Shown: positions 9,262 through 17,048, counted from the first letter of the stretch. The stretch: DNA of 41,692 bases from Candidatus Thorarchaeota archaeon (GCA_030669595.1 DAOVDG010000003.1:1-41692), one strand, 5' to 3'. Made by a program: numbers and translations. Notes: generated by a model not told the origin, from the sequence alone.

Positions 9262-10239
9262 TTAGTACACCTCCTTCAAGATACTGGCATAAGCTTCTGT
9301 CACCAGCTCGGCAATCTCTGGAGTAACAGCTGGATCTCCTGAGTGTCTAAGCTTTTCTGCTGCCACCTGTTGGCACCCACGTGCAAGCATTCGTATATCG
9401 CGTGGATTTCCTCTGGCTGCACGGTTGATCGTTTCTATTGTTTTCTCATCAAACGGATATAGGTCAAAATTAGTGGCATCGAAAATATCGATCTTTCCTT
9501 TTGCGTATGCCAATCTGCGGCCAACGAATTCCTTCGCCTTTTGGTCATCAAGTGGCGGCACATCAAGTGGTTCAGTCCTGTGTGCAATCTGCGGCAGGAA
9601 GTTGAGCATGGCATTCCAATACTCCATTGTTCCACTCATGATGAGCGTGATAATGGGCTCATCAAGTGTGCTTCCTCTATTTGAATCGACCATCTCTTCA
9701 GTAGGCAAATCTGCCAAATATCGCAGTTTGTGGAAAGCTGCCTCTTGGTTGTCAGCAACATCTTCTATGAATAGGGCTGTGCGACACTTGTCTTGGACAT
9801 ATCTTCTTAGACTCTCCTTGGCAACGGCCTCTATAATCTGACTTGATTCCCATGACCGGCGATACTTAATCCTTAGAGAATCGGCTATTGCTGCTGACAT
9901 TTGTTTTTCGTAGAGACCGGTCATTCCGACATAGCCTGTGACAAACTTATTGCCACGTCTATCCGCCAAGGTGGGCAAATCTCGAAGAGCCAAGAGCATC
10001 AAAGTACTCTTGCCAGATCCCACTGGACCCCTCAAGAACACATGACGCTCATTCGTAAGAATCAAGTCAACGATACTGTCAAGGAACGTTGGGTGTTCAA
10101 TGTATAACCTTGAATCCGGCATTTTATAGCCCCGGAATGGTGAGGACCTGCAGTTAACAGTCTCTTCCCACGCACGCAGAACTTCTTTCCTAGTGTTGAA
10201 GTGCCTGATCAAAGCGCTTTCATGAATGGCAATTGTCAT
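9262..10239 (-). CDS. AAA+ ATPase of the Orc1/ExeA-like type
   Basis: A 325-residue P-loop ATPase: Walker A GPVGSGKST (residues 72-80), a Walker B-like segment TALFIEDVAD, a sensor-1-like LIMSGTMEYW, and a sensor-2-like GNPRDIRMLARG near the C-terminus. The layout recalls Orc1/Cdc6, ExeA or TniB ATPases, but no winged-helix domain follows, so it is not a standard initiator. I start at ATG 10239. The frame continues to 10380, but those 47 extra codons overlap the TATA box and putative operator and look untranslated. It is followed without a gap by a ribbon-helix-helix protein; together they form a two-gene ATPase/DNA-binder module of unknown job (partition, defence or element maintenance are options). 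Confidence 0.85.
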   Translation of the reverse strand: MTIAIHESALIRHFNTRKEVLRAWEETVNCRSSPFRGYKMPDSRLYIEHPTFLDSIVDLILTNERHVFLRGPVGSGKSTLMLLALRDLPTLADRRGNKFVTGYVGMTGLYEKQMSAAIADSLRIKYRRSWESSQIIEAVAKESLRRYVQDKCRTALFIEDVADNQEAAFHKLRYLADLPTEEMVDSNRGSTLDEPIITLIMSGTMEYWNAMLNFLPQIAHRTEPLDVPPLDDQKAKEFVGRRLAYAKGKIDIFDATNFDLYPFDEKTIETINRAARGNPRDIRMLARGCQQVAAEKLRHSGDPAVTPEIAELVTEAYASILKEVY

Positions 10240-10254
10240 CTTGTTTTGCCCTCT

Positions 10255-10282
10255 TGTATCACATGTACTTCTTGTAATACAG
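10255..10282. promoter_or_regulatory. Candidate operator: inverted repeat at the AAA+/RHH promoter
   Basis: TGTATCACATGTA is followed by CTTC and TTGTAATACA, giving imperfect inverted arms TGTAT(C/T)ACA. It lies between the TATA-like box (10303-10313) and the ATG at 10239, about where transcription should begin, which is a typical repressor position. Confidence 0.5.
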
Positions 10283-10302
10283 TTCCTACCATTCACTATT
10301 TC

Positions 10303-10313
10303 GATATAAATAG
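10303..10313 (-). promoter_or_regulatory. TATA box of the AAA+/RHH operon
   Basis: On the minus strand this reads CTATTTATATC, a good archaeal TATA box. Transcription would start about 25 bases downstream, near 10280, giving a short leader before the ATG at 10239. Confidence 0.55.
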
Positions 10314-10437
10314 TATGGTTGATTACCGAGGCTGCACCAAACACATCACGATGAACGATAACCTTTTTCAAGCAGACCAAATTAGAAAACCCAGCCGGTA
10401 AGTTGACCAGAACCGGTGTGACAGGGAGTCAAGTGAA

Positions 10438-10716
10438 ATGGATATCAGTCGAGCTCAACACATACTAAACTCATTGATGACTCTCTCTTTTTTGATATTC
10501 GGAGGTCTCTCAGGTGTGCTGCTTATCACAGATACACCTCTCACGAGTTCAACGGTTGCACTCCCATTCGCTTTCCTCTTCTTATGCATCATGACTCTCA
10601 TAATCACTGGACAGATTGATGAGAAACCTCAGATGATTGAGAAGTATCTACGCGAATGGCTCCTAATTTGTATCTTCGGTGTCATAGTGGCCGCTTTGGC
10701 CTTTACACTTGCCTGA
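10438..10716 (+). CDS. Small membrane protein, three predicted helices
   Basis: A 92-residue hydrophobic protein with membrane segments at about residues 12-31, 38-57 and 72-91. The loop between helices 2 and 3 (GQIDEKPQMIEKYLREW) is charged. No family was recognised. The ATG at 10438 is preceded by GGGAG. It lies upstream of the V-ATPase subunit D gene on the same strand, but about 90 bases separate them, so a shared transcript is possible and not shown. Confidence 0.7.
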   Translation: MDISRAQHILNSLMTLSFLIFGGLSGVLLITDTPLTSSTVALPFAFLFLCIMTLIITGQIDEKPQMIEKYLREWLLICIFGVIVAALAFTLA

Positions 10717-10808
10717 TGTTCAACGCAAGAGTTTTAGGAACTCGGGAATTGAGCTATTCATTAGAGTAATAGGTACGAGATTTGGTCCTTTTTGCAGAAG
10801 TGAACTCA

Positions 10809-11441
10809 ATGAGCAAGATTTTGCCAGGCACAAAGACAACACGTATGGAACTGCTTCGTCTCAAGAATAGGAAACGACTAGCTCAGCGCGGCTATGATCT
10901 TCTCAAAGAGAAGTTAGATTCGTTAATCATGGAGTTCTTCAACTCGATTGCAGCAATCAAACAGTCTCGTGAAGCCATGGAAAAATCATTGTCTGAGGCA
11001 TTCTCAGCACTTACTCAAGCTAAGATGATTATGGGACCATCAAGAGTTGTGGAGTTCGCTCATGCAAGTCAGGTACGCGCCGACCTCCGAATCTCCACTC
11101 GTTCAATGATGGGGGTTCGTGTTCCTGTTCTAGCAGTTCAACAGCGTTACCCAGATCTTCCCTATTCATTGATTGACTCAAGTGCAACATTAGATGCGAT
11201 GAGCACGAAATTTGGAGATGCACTGAAGGCCATTGTTAGACTTGCTGAGATAGAAGCAACTGTGAAGCGACTTGCTCTTGAGATTGAACGAACAAAGAGA
11301 AGAGTTTCCGCGCTCGAAACCATTGTCATCCCGAAATTAGAAGCCACAACTAGACACGTGAAGTTAGCTCTGGAGGAAAGAGAACGAGAAGACTTCTTCA
11401 GAACCAAGATTATACGGGATCGGATTACTGCAGAAGAGTAG
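10809..11441 (+). CDS. atpD: V/A-type ATP synthase subunit D
   Basis: Central-stalk subunit that couples rotation of the A3B3 head to the membrane ring. The N-terminal sequence (PGTKTTRMELLRLKNRKRLAQRGYDLLKEKLD) and the C-terminal long helix (RTKRRVSALETIVIPKLEATTRHVKLALEEREREDFFRTK) are diagnostic: two long helices forming an antiparallel coiled coil. The 210-residue length is normal. I chose ATG 10809; the frame extends 9 codons further up with no SD. It stands alone, away from the other ATP synthase genes, and is exactly convergent with the NAC gene, the two stop codons abutting with no spacer. Confidence 0.95.
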   Translation: MSKILPGTKTTRMELLRLKNRKRLAQRGYDLLKEKLDSLIMEFFNSIAAIKQSREAMEKSLSEAFSALTQAKMIMGPSRVVEFAHASQVRADLRISTRSMMGVRVPVLAVQQRYPDLPYSLIDSSATLDAMSTKFGDALKAIVRLAEIEATVKRLALEIERTKRRVSALETIVIPKLEATTRHVKLALEEREREDFFRTKIIRDRITAEE

Positions 11442-11822
11442 CTAGCCGTGACGAATCTTCAATATCGCAGAAGCTAAGTCCCCCTTACTCTCCTTCAGAG
11501 CTTCTATCGCATCTTCAATACTAGCTCCAGTCTGACTTGCCACCAAGGCTGCATCTTCCATAGGAATTTCAATTTCCTTCTTCACCAGTACTTCCTCGGT
11601 TTCAACGCTGGCGGTAAGTCCGCGTTCTATCTTCATACCAGATACCTGAAACGATTCACTACCTGCTTGTTTAATCATCGCTACTTCGGGATTTGATATG
11701 ACCCATTCCTTATCTTCGAACCTAAACAGAACTTCCTGCACGCCGGCAATATCCTTCTGTTCGATTCCTGCCTTCTTCATCATCCGAGCCATTTGTTTTG
11801 GTGACATACCTCTGAATCCCAT
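11442..11822 (-). CDS. nac: Nascent polypeptide-associated complex protein
   Basis: Archaeal homodimeric homologue of alpha-NAC, a ribosome-bound chaperone that contacts emerging chains. It starts with MGFRGMSPKQMARMMKKAGI, has the NAC barrel (VLFRFEDKEWVISNPEVAMIKQ and following strands), a linker, and a C-terminal UBA domain (ALVASQTGASIEDAIEALKESKGDLASAILKI). At 126 residues it has the usual archaeal length. The ATG at 11822 has a GGGGTGTGA stretch upstream. Confidence 0.95.
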   Translation of the reverse strand: MGFRGMSPKQMARMMKKAGIEQKDIAGVQEVLFRFEDKEWVISNPEVAMIKQAGSESFQVSGMKIERGLTASVETEEVLVKKEIEIPMEDAALVASQTGASIEDAIEALKESKGDLASAILKIRHG

Positions 11823-11921
11823 TGAGTCACACCCCAGTCAATCGTCTTCCTAGTCATGGACTTGGTGTCCGATTTCATCATACGTGGTCTTTCAAACCTG
11901 ATAAAATGCTTGTGCTTGGTT

Positions 11922-12758
11922 TCAACATGTACGAATGGGTGTGGTGTGGATGTCAAACACGTAGTGCTCAATACCGGGAGAGTAGTGCTTCACCTCTCGT
12001 ACAGAAAATTCAGTGCCAAAACCCTGTTTCATTGCGAGGGTATTAATTGTATTACCAACGCTCGGAACCTCCTTCTTTGGCAATGCAGCATGAAGATGCA
12101 CATATCCGCCATCCTCACTCAATGCCCTCAAAGCGTAAGGCAGATACTCGATGGTGTTGTGGAGATATCCTAAAATTACTCGATTCGCCTCATTAACCGG
12201 GTGCATCTCTCTACAATCACCAAGCAGAGCTTGCATTCTGTCTTCCACTCCATTCATATTGATATTCTCAACAAGAAAGCGGTGCGCCTCCGGGTTGATT
12301 TCAATGGCCACAATCCTAGATCTAGTCTTCTTGGCGATATGCAGAGAGAACTGTCCTACGCATGCAAACATGTCAAGAACCATCTCATCTCCCTTTATCA
12401 TGTTGGGCAAGCGCATTCTTTCAGCGACATTTCCCCCCGAAAAGGTTAGCCGCAACGGATCAAGTCGGAATAACACTCCGCCCTCAACGTGCTCAGTAAC
12501 AGTATTGGAGTCACCTGCTATCAGCTTATACCCTGGCTTACGCATGATTCCTCTCGTCGAATCTGTTTTGATTGCTACTGAGCGGATTCTATAATCAAAC
12601 TCCATTGTAGCTTCTCCGATAAGCTGTGCGAATTTGCTCAGCTTTTCATGAAGCTCTAGTAGGGCAACATGTCCTACGATTTGAAAACCCGAAGGGACTA
12701 GAACACGATTTGGAAGCCGATTCCCAATCTTCTCTCTGAGGAACTTTCGATAACGCAT
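11922..12758 (-). CDS. taw2: tRNA(Phe) wyosine aminocarboxypropyltransferase Taw2
   Basis: Transfers the 3-amino-3-carboxypropyl group of S-adenosylmethionine to the wyosine base at position 37 of tRNA-Phe. It belongs to the Trm5/Tyw2 fold: a D1/D2 N-terminal region (RKFLREKIGNRLPNRVLVPSGF, VGHVALLEL) and a Rossmann core with VLDMFACVGQFSLHIAK and the acidic loop AIEINPEAHRFLVENINMN. In Trm5 methyltransferases the segment after DRVI reads N-L/P-P; here it is RVILGYLHNTIEYLPYAL, the form that I associate with Taw2. The 278-residue length is typical. Trm5 cannot be fully excluded without an alignment. It lies about 30 bases downstream of PAN on the same strand. Confidence 0.85.
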   Translation of the reverse strand: MRYRKFLREKIGNRLPNRVLVPSGFQIVGHVALLELHEKLSKFAQLIGEATMEFDYRIRSVAIKTDSTRGIMRKPGYKLIAGDSNTVTEHVEGGVLFRLDPLRLTFSGGNVAERMRLPNMIKGDEMVLDMFACVGQFSLHIAKKTRSRIVAIEINPEAHRFLVENINMNGVEDRMQALLGDCREMHPVNEANRVILGYLHNTIEYLPYALRALSEDGGYVHLHAALPKKEVPSVGNTINTLAMKQGFGTEFSVREVKHYSPGIEHYVFDIHTTPIRTC

Positions 12759-12786
12759 GGCATGTAGACTCTGAGGTCGTTGTCAT

Positions 12787-13986
12787 TTAGCAGTAGATGT
12801 TGCTAGGAAACTTTTCTTGCTGTCGCTCGTGAATCTTCTTTATTGCTTTGAGAAAGTCGTCCTGAGTGACACACCCTCTATCCTCACTGATCGCAAACAT
12901 GCCAGCTTCTGTGCAGACTGCCTTGATATCTGCTCCCGACATTTTGTCACTCAAGGATACCAATGGCTTACAGCTAAATACTGATTCGATATTCATTCCA
13001 CGAGTGTGAATGGCGAAAATCTTCTCTCTGCCTTTGTCATCAGGTAGTGGGAAATCAATAATCCGGTCAAAGCGTCCAGGCCTAAGCAAGGCTGGGTCCA
13101 ATATGTCAGGTCTATTTGTGGCTCCAATTACGGCAACTTGTCCACGAGAAGAAAAACCATCTAACTCGCTAAGCAATTGCATGAGAGTGCGCTGCACTTC
13201 ACGGTCTCCCGAAGTCGCTACATCAAGTCGGTGAGAGCCCACTGCATCCAATTCATCTATGAAGATTATCGCAGGAGCTTTATCTTTCGCGAGCAAGAAT
13301 ACTTCTCGTACTAATCTAGCACCTTCCCCTATGAACTTCTGGACCAATTCTGAACCAATTACACGAATGAAGGTAGCCGTGGTCTCATGGGCAACCGCCC
13401 TGGCAGCTAGAGTCTTTCCTGTGCCAGGGGGACCAGTGAGCAATACACCGCGAGGTGGGTCAATGCCAACCCTCTCAAATAACTCCGGTTTCAGAAGAGG
13501 TAGTTCAACAGTCCCTTTAAGATCATCAAGCTGCTTGTCCAAGCCTCCAATATCTGAATACGAAACGTTTGGAGCCACCTCGATCTCCATGGCTCGAATC
13601 ATTGGGTCTCGCGGGGGCGGAAGCTCCTGAGTTACAGCAAATGATCGCTGATTCAGAGCAACTCGCATACCTGGTGAAAGCCGGTCTCTCGAGATTGAGG
13701 ATGCCACATGCACAACGAAGTTAGGTCCGGTAGAGCTCTTCACAACAGCCCTTCCATCGTCAAGTATCTCAACTACGGTCGCAGTAATGAGCGGGGACTG
13801 CCGGAGTTTCTCAAGTTCTGTTCTCAGAGTTTGAGTTTCTTTTTCCAATCGACTGCGCTCAGCATGCAGTATCTGTTTTTCTGTTTCGAGAGCACGAAGT
13901 CGACGTTCTAAATGCCGAGTATAAGTTTCGGTGTAGGTCGAATCATCAATGCTGCCCTCTTTCTTTGCATCCGTAGTCCCTGGCAA
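12787..13986 (-). CDS. pan: Proteasome-activating nucleotidase (Rpt-like AAA ATPase)
   Basis: Hexameric unfoldase that feeds substrates to the 20S proteasome. An N-terminal coiled coil (about residues 20-64) is followed by an OB domain (65-125) and an AAA domain with Walker A GPPGTGKT (185-192), Walker B IIFIDELDAVG and the second region of homology ATNRPDILDPALLRPGRFDR. The C-terminus ends in Ile-Tyr-Cys, a hydrophobic-Tyr-X (HbYX) tail that opens the 20S gate, so it is a genuine proteasome partner. The start is TTG at 13986: a perfect GAGGTGA (13993-13999) sits 6 bases upstream and no ATG competes. Confidence 0.95.
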   Translation of the reverse strand: MPGTTDAKKEGSIDDSTYTETYTRHLERRLRALETEKQILHAERSRLEKETQTLRTELEKLRQSPLITATVVEILDDGRAVVKSSTGPNFVVHVASSISRDRLSPGMRVALNQRSFAVTQELPPPRDPMIRAMEIEVAPNVSYSDIGGLDKQLDDLKGTVELPLLKPELFERVGIDPPRGVLLTGPPGTGKTLAARAVAHETTATFIRVIGSELVQKFIGEGARLVREVFLLAKDKAPAIIFIDELDAVGSHRLDVATSGDREVQRTLMQLLSELDGFSSRGQVAVIGATNRPDILDPALLRPGRFDRIIDFPLPDDKGREKIFAIHTRGMNIESVFSCKPLVSLSDKMSGADIKAVCTEAGMFAISEDRGCVTQDDFLKAIKKIHERQQEKFPSNIYC

Positions 13987-14158
13987 TGAAGGTCACCTCA
14001 CTTCTTTTTCGATTGTTCAGAATTTAAGGATTCCTTTGAAGAAGTACTATTGGCAGTATGTTCTGGTTCCAAATGAGAGTTTGAGCCGCTATGTTGTGCC
14101 AGGTCGGCAATGCTTATCTGTTGAGATACAATGAAGTTACTTGAAGAGGGATATTCCC

Positions 14159-14734
14159 GTGCCAAGCTGTGAGTTATGTGGTCGAAATATGAAAGGTGCT
14201 GGCCGTGAAGTCACCATAGAGGGTGCTGACATGCTTGTATGTCCACATTGTGCCGCCAAGTTTGGAGGACACACAATGGACTCCACTTCAAGAAGAATCC
14301 ATTCAGCTCCGAAAAAGCCGTCATGGATAGGCAGCCCATCTGAGCCTTCAAGGGTTTCTCCTACTTCAACACCTCCACGAGCTGGCCCCAAGCGAAGGCC
14401 AAAACCTAGGCGTGCCTTGCTCGATGATATGATTCTAATTGAGGACTACGCACAGGCTATTCGGGGTGCTAGGCAGAAGAGGAATCTGAACCAAGATGAG
14501 CTTGCCCAAAAAATTGGTGAGAGAGTTTCTACTCTCCAAGGTATTGAAACTGGCAGGCTGAAGCCCACCAAAAAGACAATTCGGGGGTTAGAGAGAGAGC
14601 TTGAAATCTCTCTACTGGAATCTATCGGACCTGTACCGATAAAGAGTGACCGAGTGACATCAGGAGGAAGCCCCACTCTCGGAGATGTTGTACACATCAA
14701 ACGAAAGAAGTCCCAGAAAAGCGAAGCCAAGTAA
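14159..14734 (+). CDS. mbf1: Multiprotein bridging factor 1 homologue (aMBF1)
   Basis: Archaeal MBF1: an N-terminal zinc ribbon (CELCG and CPHCAAKFG), a Pro/Ser/Arg-rich linker, and a Cro-type helix-turn-helix (residues about 100-155, YAQAIRGARQKRNLNQDELAQKIG, then LQGIETGRLKPTKKTIRGLE). Archaeal MBF1 associates with the ribosome and may act at transcription/translation initiation. I choose GTG at 14159 because GAGGG lies 8 bases upstream and MPSCELCG is the usual beginning; a TTG at 14141 is also in frame and would add 6 residues. It is divergent from pan, about 170 bases away, and upstream of the TFE gene. Confidence 0.92.
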   Translation: MPSCELCGRNMKGAGREVTIEGADMLVCPHCAAKFGGHTMDSTSRRIHSAPKKPSWIGSPSEPSRVSPTSTPPRAGPKRRPKPRRALLDDMILIEDYAQAIRGARQKRNLNQDELAQKIGERVSTLQGIETGRLKPTKKTIRGLERELEISLLESIGPVPIKSDRVTSGGSPTLGDVVHIKRKKSQKSEAK

Positions 14735-14744
14735 TAGCTCTTAT

Positions 14745-14766
14745 ATAGTATTCAAGCCAATACTAT
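14745..14766. repeat. Inverted repeat between MBF1 and TFE
   Basis: ATAGTATT and AATACTAT form perfect 8-base arms around a 6-base spacer (CAAGCC), 10 bases after the mbf1 stop. It overlaps a TATA-like TTATATAG (14741-14748). It could be a regulator site or an RNA hairpin at the 3' end of mbf1. Confidence 0.5.
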
Positions 14767-14857
14767 TACACGGCCAAATATCTCAACTAGGACGTTTTCA
14801 ATGATAGTACGAAACTAGTCGGCCATACAAATTCAATATGCTAAGGTGATTACTTCC

Positions 14858-15379
14858 ATGGTACACAGCTCCTTCAATCATGACCTCTTTCGTCTTGTAG
14901 TGGAGGAGATAGCTGGAAAAGAGGGCGTCGATGTATCAACAGTTCTTGTGAACTCTGAAGAAACAACCGATGAGGAAATCGCTACAAAGACTGATCTAAA
15001 GCTGAATGTAGTTCGCAGAATACTATACAAACTGCACGACAATCATCTCGCATCCTACAGACGAATCCGTGACACTAACACTGGTTGGTTTCTATACTAC
15101 TGGCGTATCGACCCGAAAAAGGCTCAATCTCTCGTGAACAAGAAAAAATTCATGGTTCTGAACCTTCTAGAACAAAGACTAGAACACGAGAGTAACAACG
15201 ATTTGTATACCTGTGTGAACAGGGATTCGTCGCCGGTCCCTTTCGAGGAAGCAATGAATCTCTCGTTCCGGTGTCCTGTATGCAATAGCCAACTGGAGTA
15301 TGTAAACAACGAGAAGGCAATCAACTTTCTCCGCAAGCGCGTGGAGGAGCTCAGAGCTGACCTGAAAGCCCCCTCATAG
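14858..15379 (+). CDS. tfe: Transcription initiation factor TFE, alpha subunit
   Basis: Archaeal counterpart of TFIIE-alpha, which helps open the promoter with TBP and TFB. An N-terminal winged helix (DEEIATKTDLKLNVVRRILYKLHDNHLASYRRIRD, then GWFLYYWRID) precedes a coiled segment and a zinc-ribbon region (FEEAMNLSFRCPVCNSQLEY). The first half of the ribbon reads LYTCVNRDSS, with only one cysteine where two are expected, so three metal ligands remain. ATG 14858 is preceded by AAGGTGAT (14843-14850), a strong SD; the GTG at 14846 overlaps that SD. It is followed about 90 bases later by DUF2110 and an RNA methyltransferase gene, an arrangement I recall from other archaea. Confidence 0.93.
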   Translation: MVHSSFNHDLFRLVVEEIAGKEGVDVSTVLVNSEETTDEEIATKTDLKLNVVRRILYKLHDNHLASYRRIRDTNTGWFLYYWRIDPKKAQSLVNKKKFMVLNLLEQRLEHESNNDLYTCVNRDSSPVPFEEAMNLSFRCPVCNSQLEYVNNEKAINFLRKRVEELRADLKAPS

Positions 15380-15395
15380 TTTCTCCATGTCGCAA

Positions 15396-15408
15396 GAAAC
15401 TGAGTTTC
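15396..15408. repeat. Short palindrome between TFE and DUF2110
   Basis: GAAACTGAGTTTC, 6-base arms around a single G, 17 bases after the tfe stop. It may be a small hairpin or operator; no known regulator is implied. Confidence 0.35.
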
Positions 15409-15467
15409 GTGCAAAAGGTACTTAGCAATTGCATAGATGTCATCATTATCAGGATAGGCTATCTTTG

Positions 15468-16235
15468 ATGATAACACTCATTGCTCGAGCATACGGTCCA
15501 TACCGCGGACGGGTACTAGGTCTGATGAAATCTGAGATTACTAACATGATTTCAGAACTCGACGCAACGGTGCAGAAGGCAGCTACTGACAAGAGAGGTC
15601 ACATCACACTCACTATCACGGGAGAAGACGAGGAATTCATTGCTAATGTTCTGGATCGCGAGTATGGCATAGTACCAAGACCAGAGAAGCTCACTATTGG
15701 CCAAGTTGAAAATGGTTACATCGTAGACCTCGGCAAAGTGGGGTATGGACTATACGTGAATGTTGGTGTTTCGAAACCGAGTCGTATGGACGCTTTGCTA
15801 CCGCTACACAAGATTCGCGATCAGTTTGAGATGCCGAAGACCCCACTGAGAAAAATCACCAAAGCCCTTATCCTGGTTGACAATCTCCCTGTTGAAATAG
15901 TATTGACTGGCATTGACATTCCTAATTCCAAAATTGAAGCGGAGTTCAGCAAGCAAACTCTTGACAGAATCAAGAGGTGGAGCAAGGACGATCATGAGCG
16001 CCTTCTTGTCTTCGGTGTTACAAGAGAGCTACTTGACAGAGTTCTCTCAAAATCGGGCCACGAAGGGGACATATATAGAGTTGAGAGAATTGGTCCTTTC
16101 GAGTATTCTCTAAGATGCAAACGAAGCACACGTGCTTCAGGGATAGTCACAGCCATAGGGCCCAAACTAAGGGGCGTTCCAATGCATCTGGTCATTCCGC
16201 GCGAAATGGAGGCGATTCGCGATGCCAAGGCTTGA
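15468..16235 (+). CDS. DUF2110 family protein
   Basis: An archaea-specific protein of unknown function (255 residues). The N-terminal part (ITLIARAYGPYRGRVLGLMKSEI) and the central barrel-like stretch (YIVDLGKVGYGLYVNVGVSKPSRMDALLPLHKIRDQF), which looks like an RNA-binding OB/S1-type fold, match what I remember of DUF2110. The family often sits between TFE and an RNA methyltransferase, as here. ATG at 15468 is chosen with AGGATAGG upstream; the frame runs back to a TTG at 15429 without support. The C-terminus overlaps the next gene by 14 bases, so the two are translationally coupled. A role in rRNA or tRNA processing is inference from context. Confidence 0.85.
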   Translation: MITLIARAYGPYRGRVLGLMKSEITNMISELDATVQKAATDKRGHITLTITGEDEEFIANVLDREYGIVPRPEKLTIGQVENGYIVDLGKVGYGLYVNVGVSKPSRMDALLPLHKIRDQFEMPKTPLRKITKALILVDNLPVEIVLTGIDIPNSKIEAEFSKQTLDRIKRWSKDDHERLLVFGVTRELLDRVLSKSGHEGDIYRVERIGPFEYSLRCKRSTRASGIVTAIGPKLRGVPMHLVIPREMEAIRDAKA

Positions 16236-16899
16236 TGTCTGGCTCACAGAACAAAAACTGTTCTCATCTCGCCAAGTGGCAAAACGTGCGATACGAGCTG
16301 GCGGTGTTACGGTCGATGGAAGAATGGCCAAACCATCAACTTGGATTTCAGGCAAAGAAGAGGTTTTAGTCAATGACTGTGCATCCAATACTCCACAGGG
16401 TTATTCCAAACTTATGGCAATTGAATCTGCACTTGACATTCAGTTTGCTAGCCCTGGTATCTTGGCCCTCGATATCGGCAGTTCAGCTGGTGGGTTCCTA
16501 ATCTATCTGGCGGAGAAGGGCGCCAAAGTTATCGGTCTAGAATTCTCAGACGATTTTATTGCCCAACTGAGCGAAATCTCGGAAGCATTTCCAGATGTTT
16601 CAATTCTCATGTGTGATGCATTTGAAGTCGATCCTATGATTGTCTGCGGTCCAAACGAACTCGATCTTCTACTCATTGACGTTACAACAGACCCCTACAA
16701 TACAATCACCTTGACAAAGCGATTTACGCCCTTGTTGAAGAGGGGCGGTATAATTGTCGCAGCGCTGAAAATCAAGCCAACAAGTGAGGAATTACATGTT
16801 CTACAGGATAAACTGGCCGAGCTCGGTTATGGGGATATTCAGAAGGTTGTACTGAATCAATCTCGCCAAGAAGTGCATCTAATCGCCACTCACCAGTAA
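16222..16899 (+). CDS. S4-domain FtsJ/TlyA-like RNA methyltransferase
   Basis: An S4 RNA-binding domain (residues 1-45, RLDVWLTEQKLFSSRQVAKRAIRAGGVTVDG) is fused to a Rossmann methyltransferase: the SAM loop LALDIGSSAGGF (about 83-94), an acidic residue at the end of strand 2 (VIGLEFSDDF), motif IV LLLIDVTTDP, and RGGIIVAALKIKP. The architecture matches the TlyA family of rRNA 2'-O-methyltransferases; the archaeal target is not known to me. ATG 16222 has GGAGG (16208-16212) 9 bases upstream, inside the DUF2110 gene. The frame ends 40 bases before tRNA-Val. Confidence 0.88.
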   Translation: MPRLDVWLTEQKLFSSRQVAKRAIRAGGVTVDGRMAKPSTWISGKEEVLVNDCASNTPQGYSKLMAIESALDIQFASPGILALDIGSSAGGFLIYLAEKGAKVIGLEFSDDFIAQLSEISEAFPDVSILMCDAFEVDPMIVCGPNELDLLLIDVTTDPYNTITLTKRFTPLLKRGGIIVAALKIKPTSEELHVLQDKLAELGYGDIQKVVLNQSRQEVHLIATHQ

Positions 16900-16905
16900 G
16901 CAACG

Positions 16906-16914
16906 CTTTTATTC
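16906..16914 (+). promoter_or_regulatory. TATA box for tRNA-Val
   Basis: CTTTTATTC is centred about 29 bases before the 5' end of the tRNA at 16939, which is the expected spacing for transcription starting a few bases upstream of the mature end. Confidence 0.45.
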
Positions 16915-16938
16915 AGCTACCGCTTGGCACGCTTCGTA

Positions 16939-17048
16939 GGGCCGCTAGTCTAGCCCGGCTATGATGTCTCGCTTACACCGAGAATCCATTTGAGTCTTAC
17001 ACTCATTGGTATCGAAGGTCGCTGGTTCAAATCCGGCGCGGCCCACCA
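16939..17048 (+). tRNA. tRNA-Val(TAC) with intron in the variable region
   Basis: The acceptor GGGCCGC (16939-16945) pairs with GCGGCCC (17038-17044), followed by A73 and encoded CCA. The D stem is GTC/GAT. Anticodon stem TCTCG/CGAGA (16967-16971, 16979-16983) closes loop CTTACAC, anticodon TAC. The T arm is GCTGG-TTCAAAT-CCGGC (17021-17037). Between the anticodon stem and the variable AGGTC are 31-32 extra bases (about 16985-17015) containing a hairpin TGAGT/ACTCA. The anticodon stem is already complete and no downstream segment pairs better, so the intron is not at the usual 37/38 site but after position 43-44. Confidence 0.9.

Noticed and set aside
10240-10380. 47-codon N-terminal extension of the AAA+ protein
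   Set aside because: It would cover the TATA box and the operator-like repeat, and has no protein-like character; ATG 10239 is preferred.
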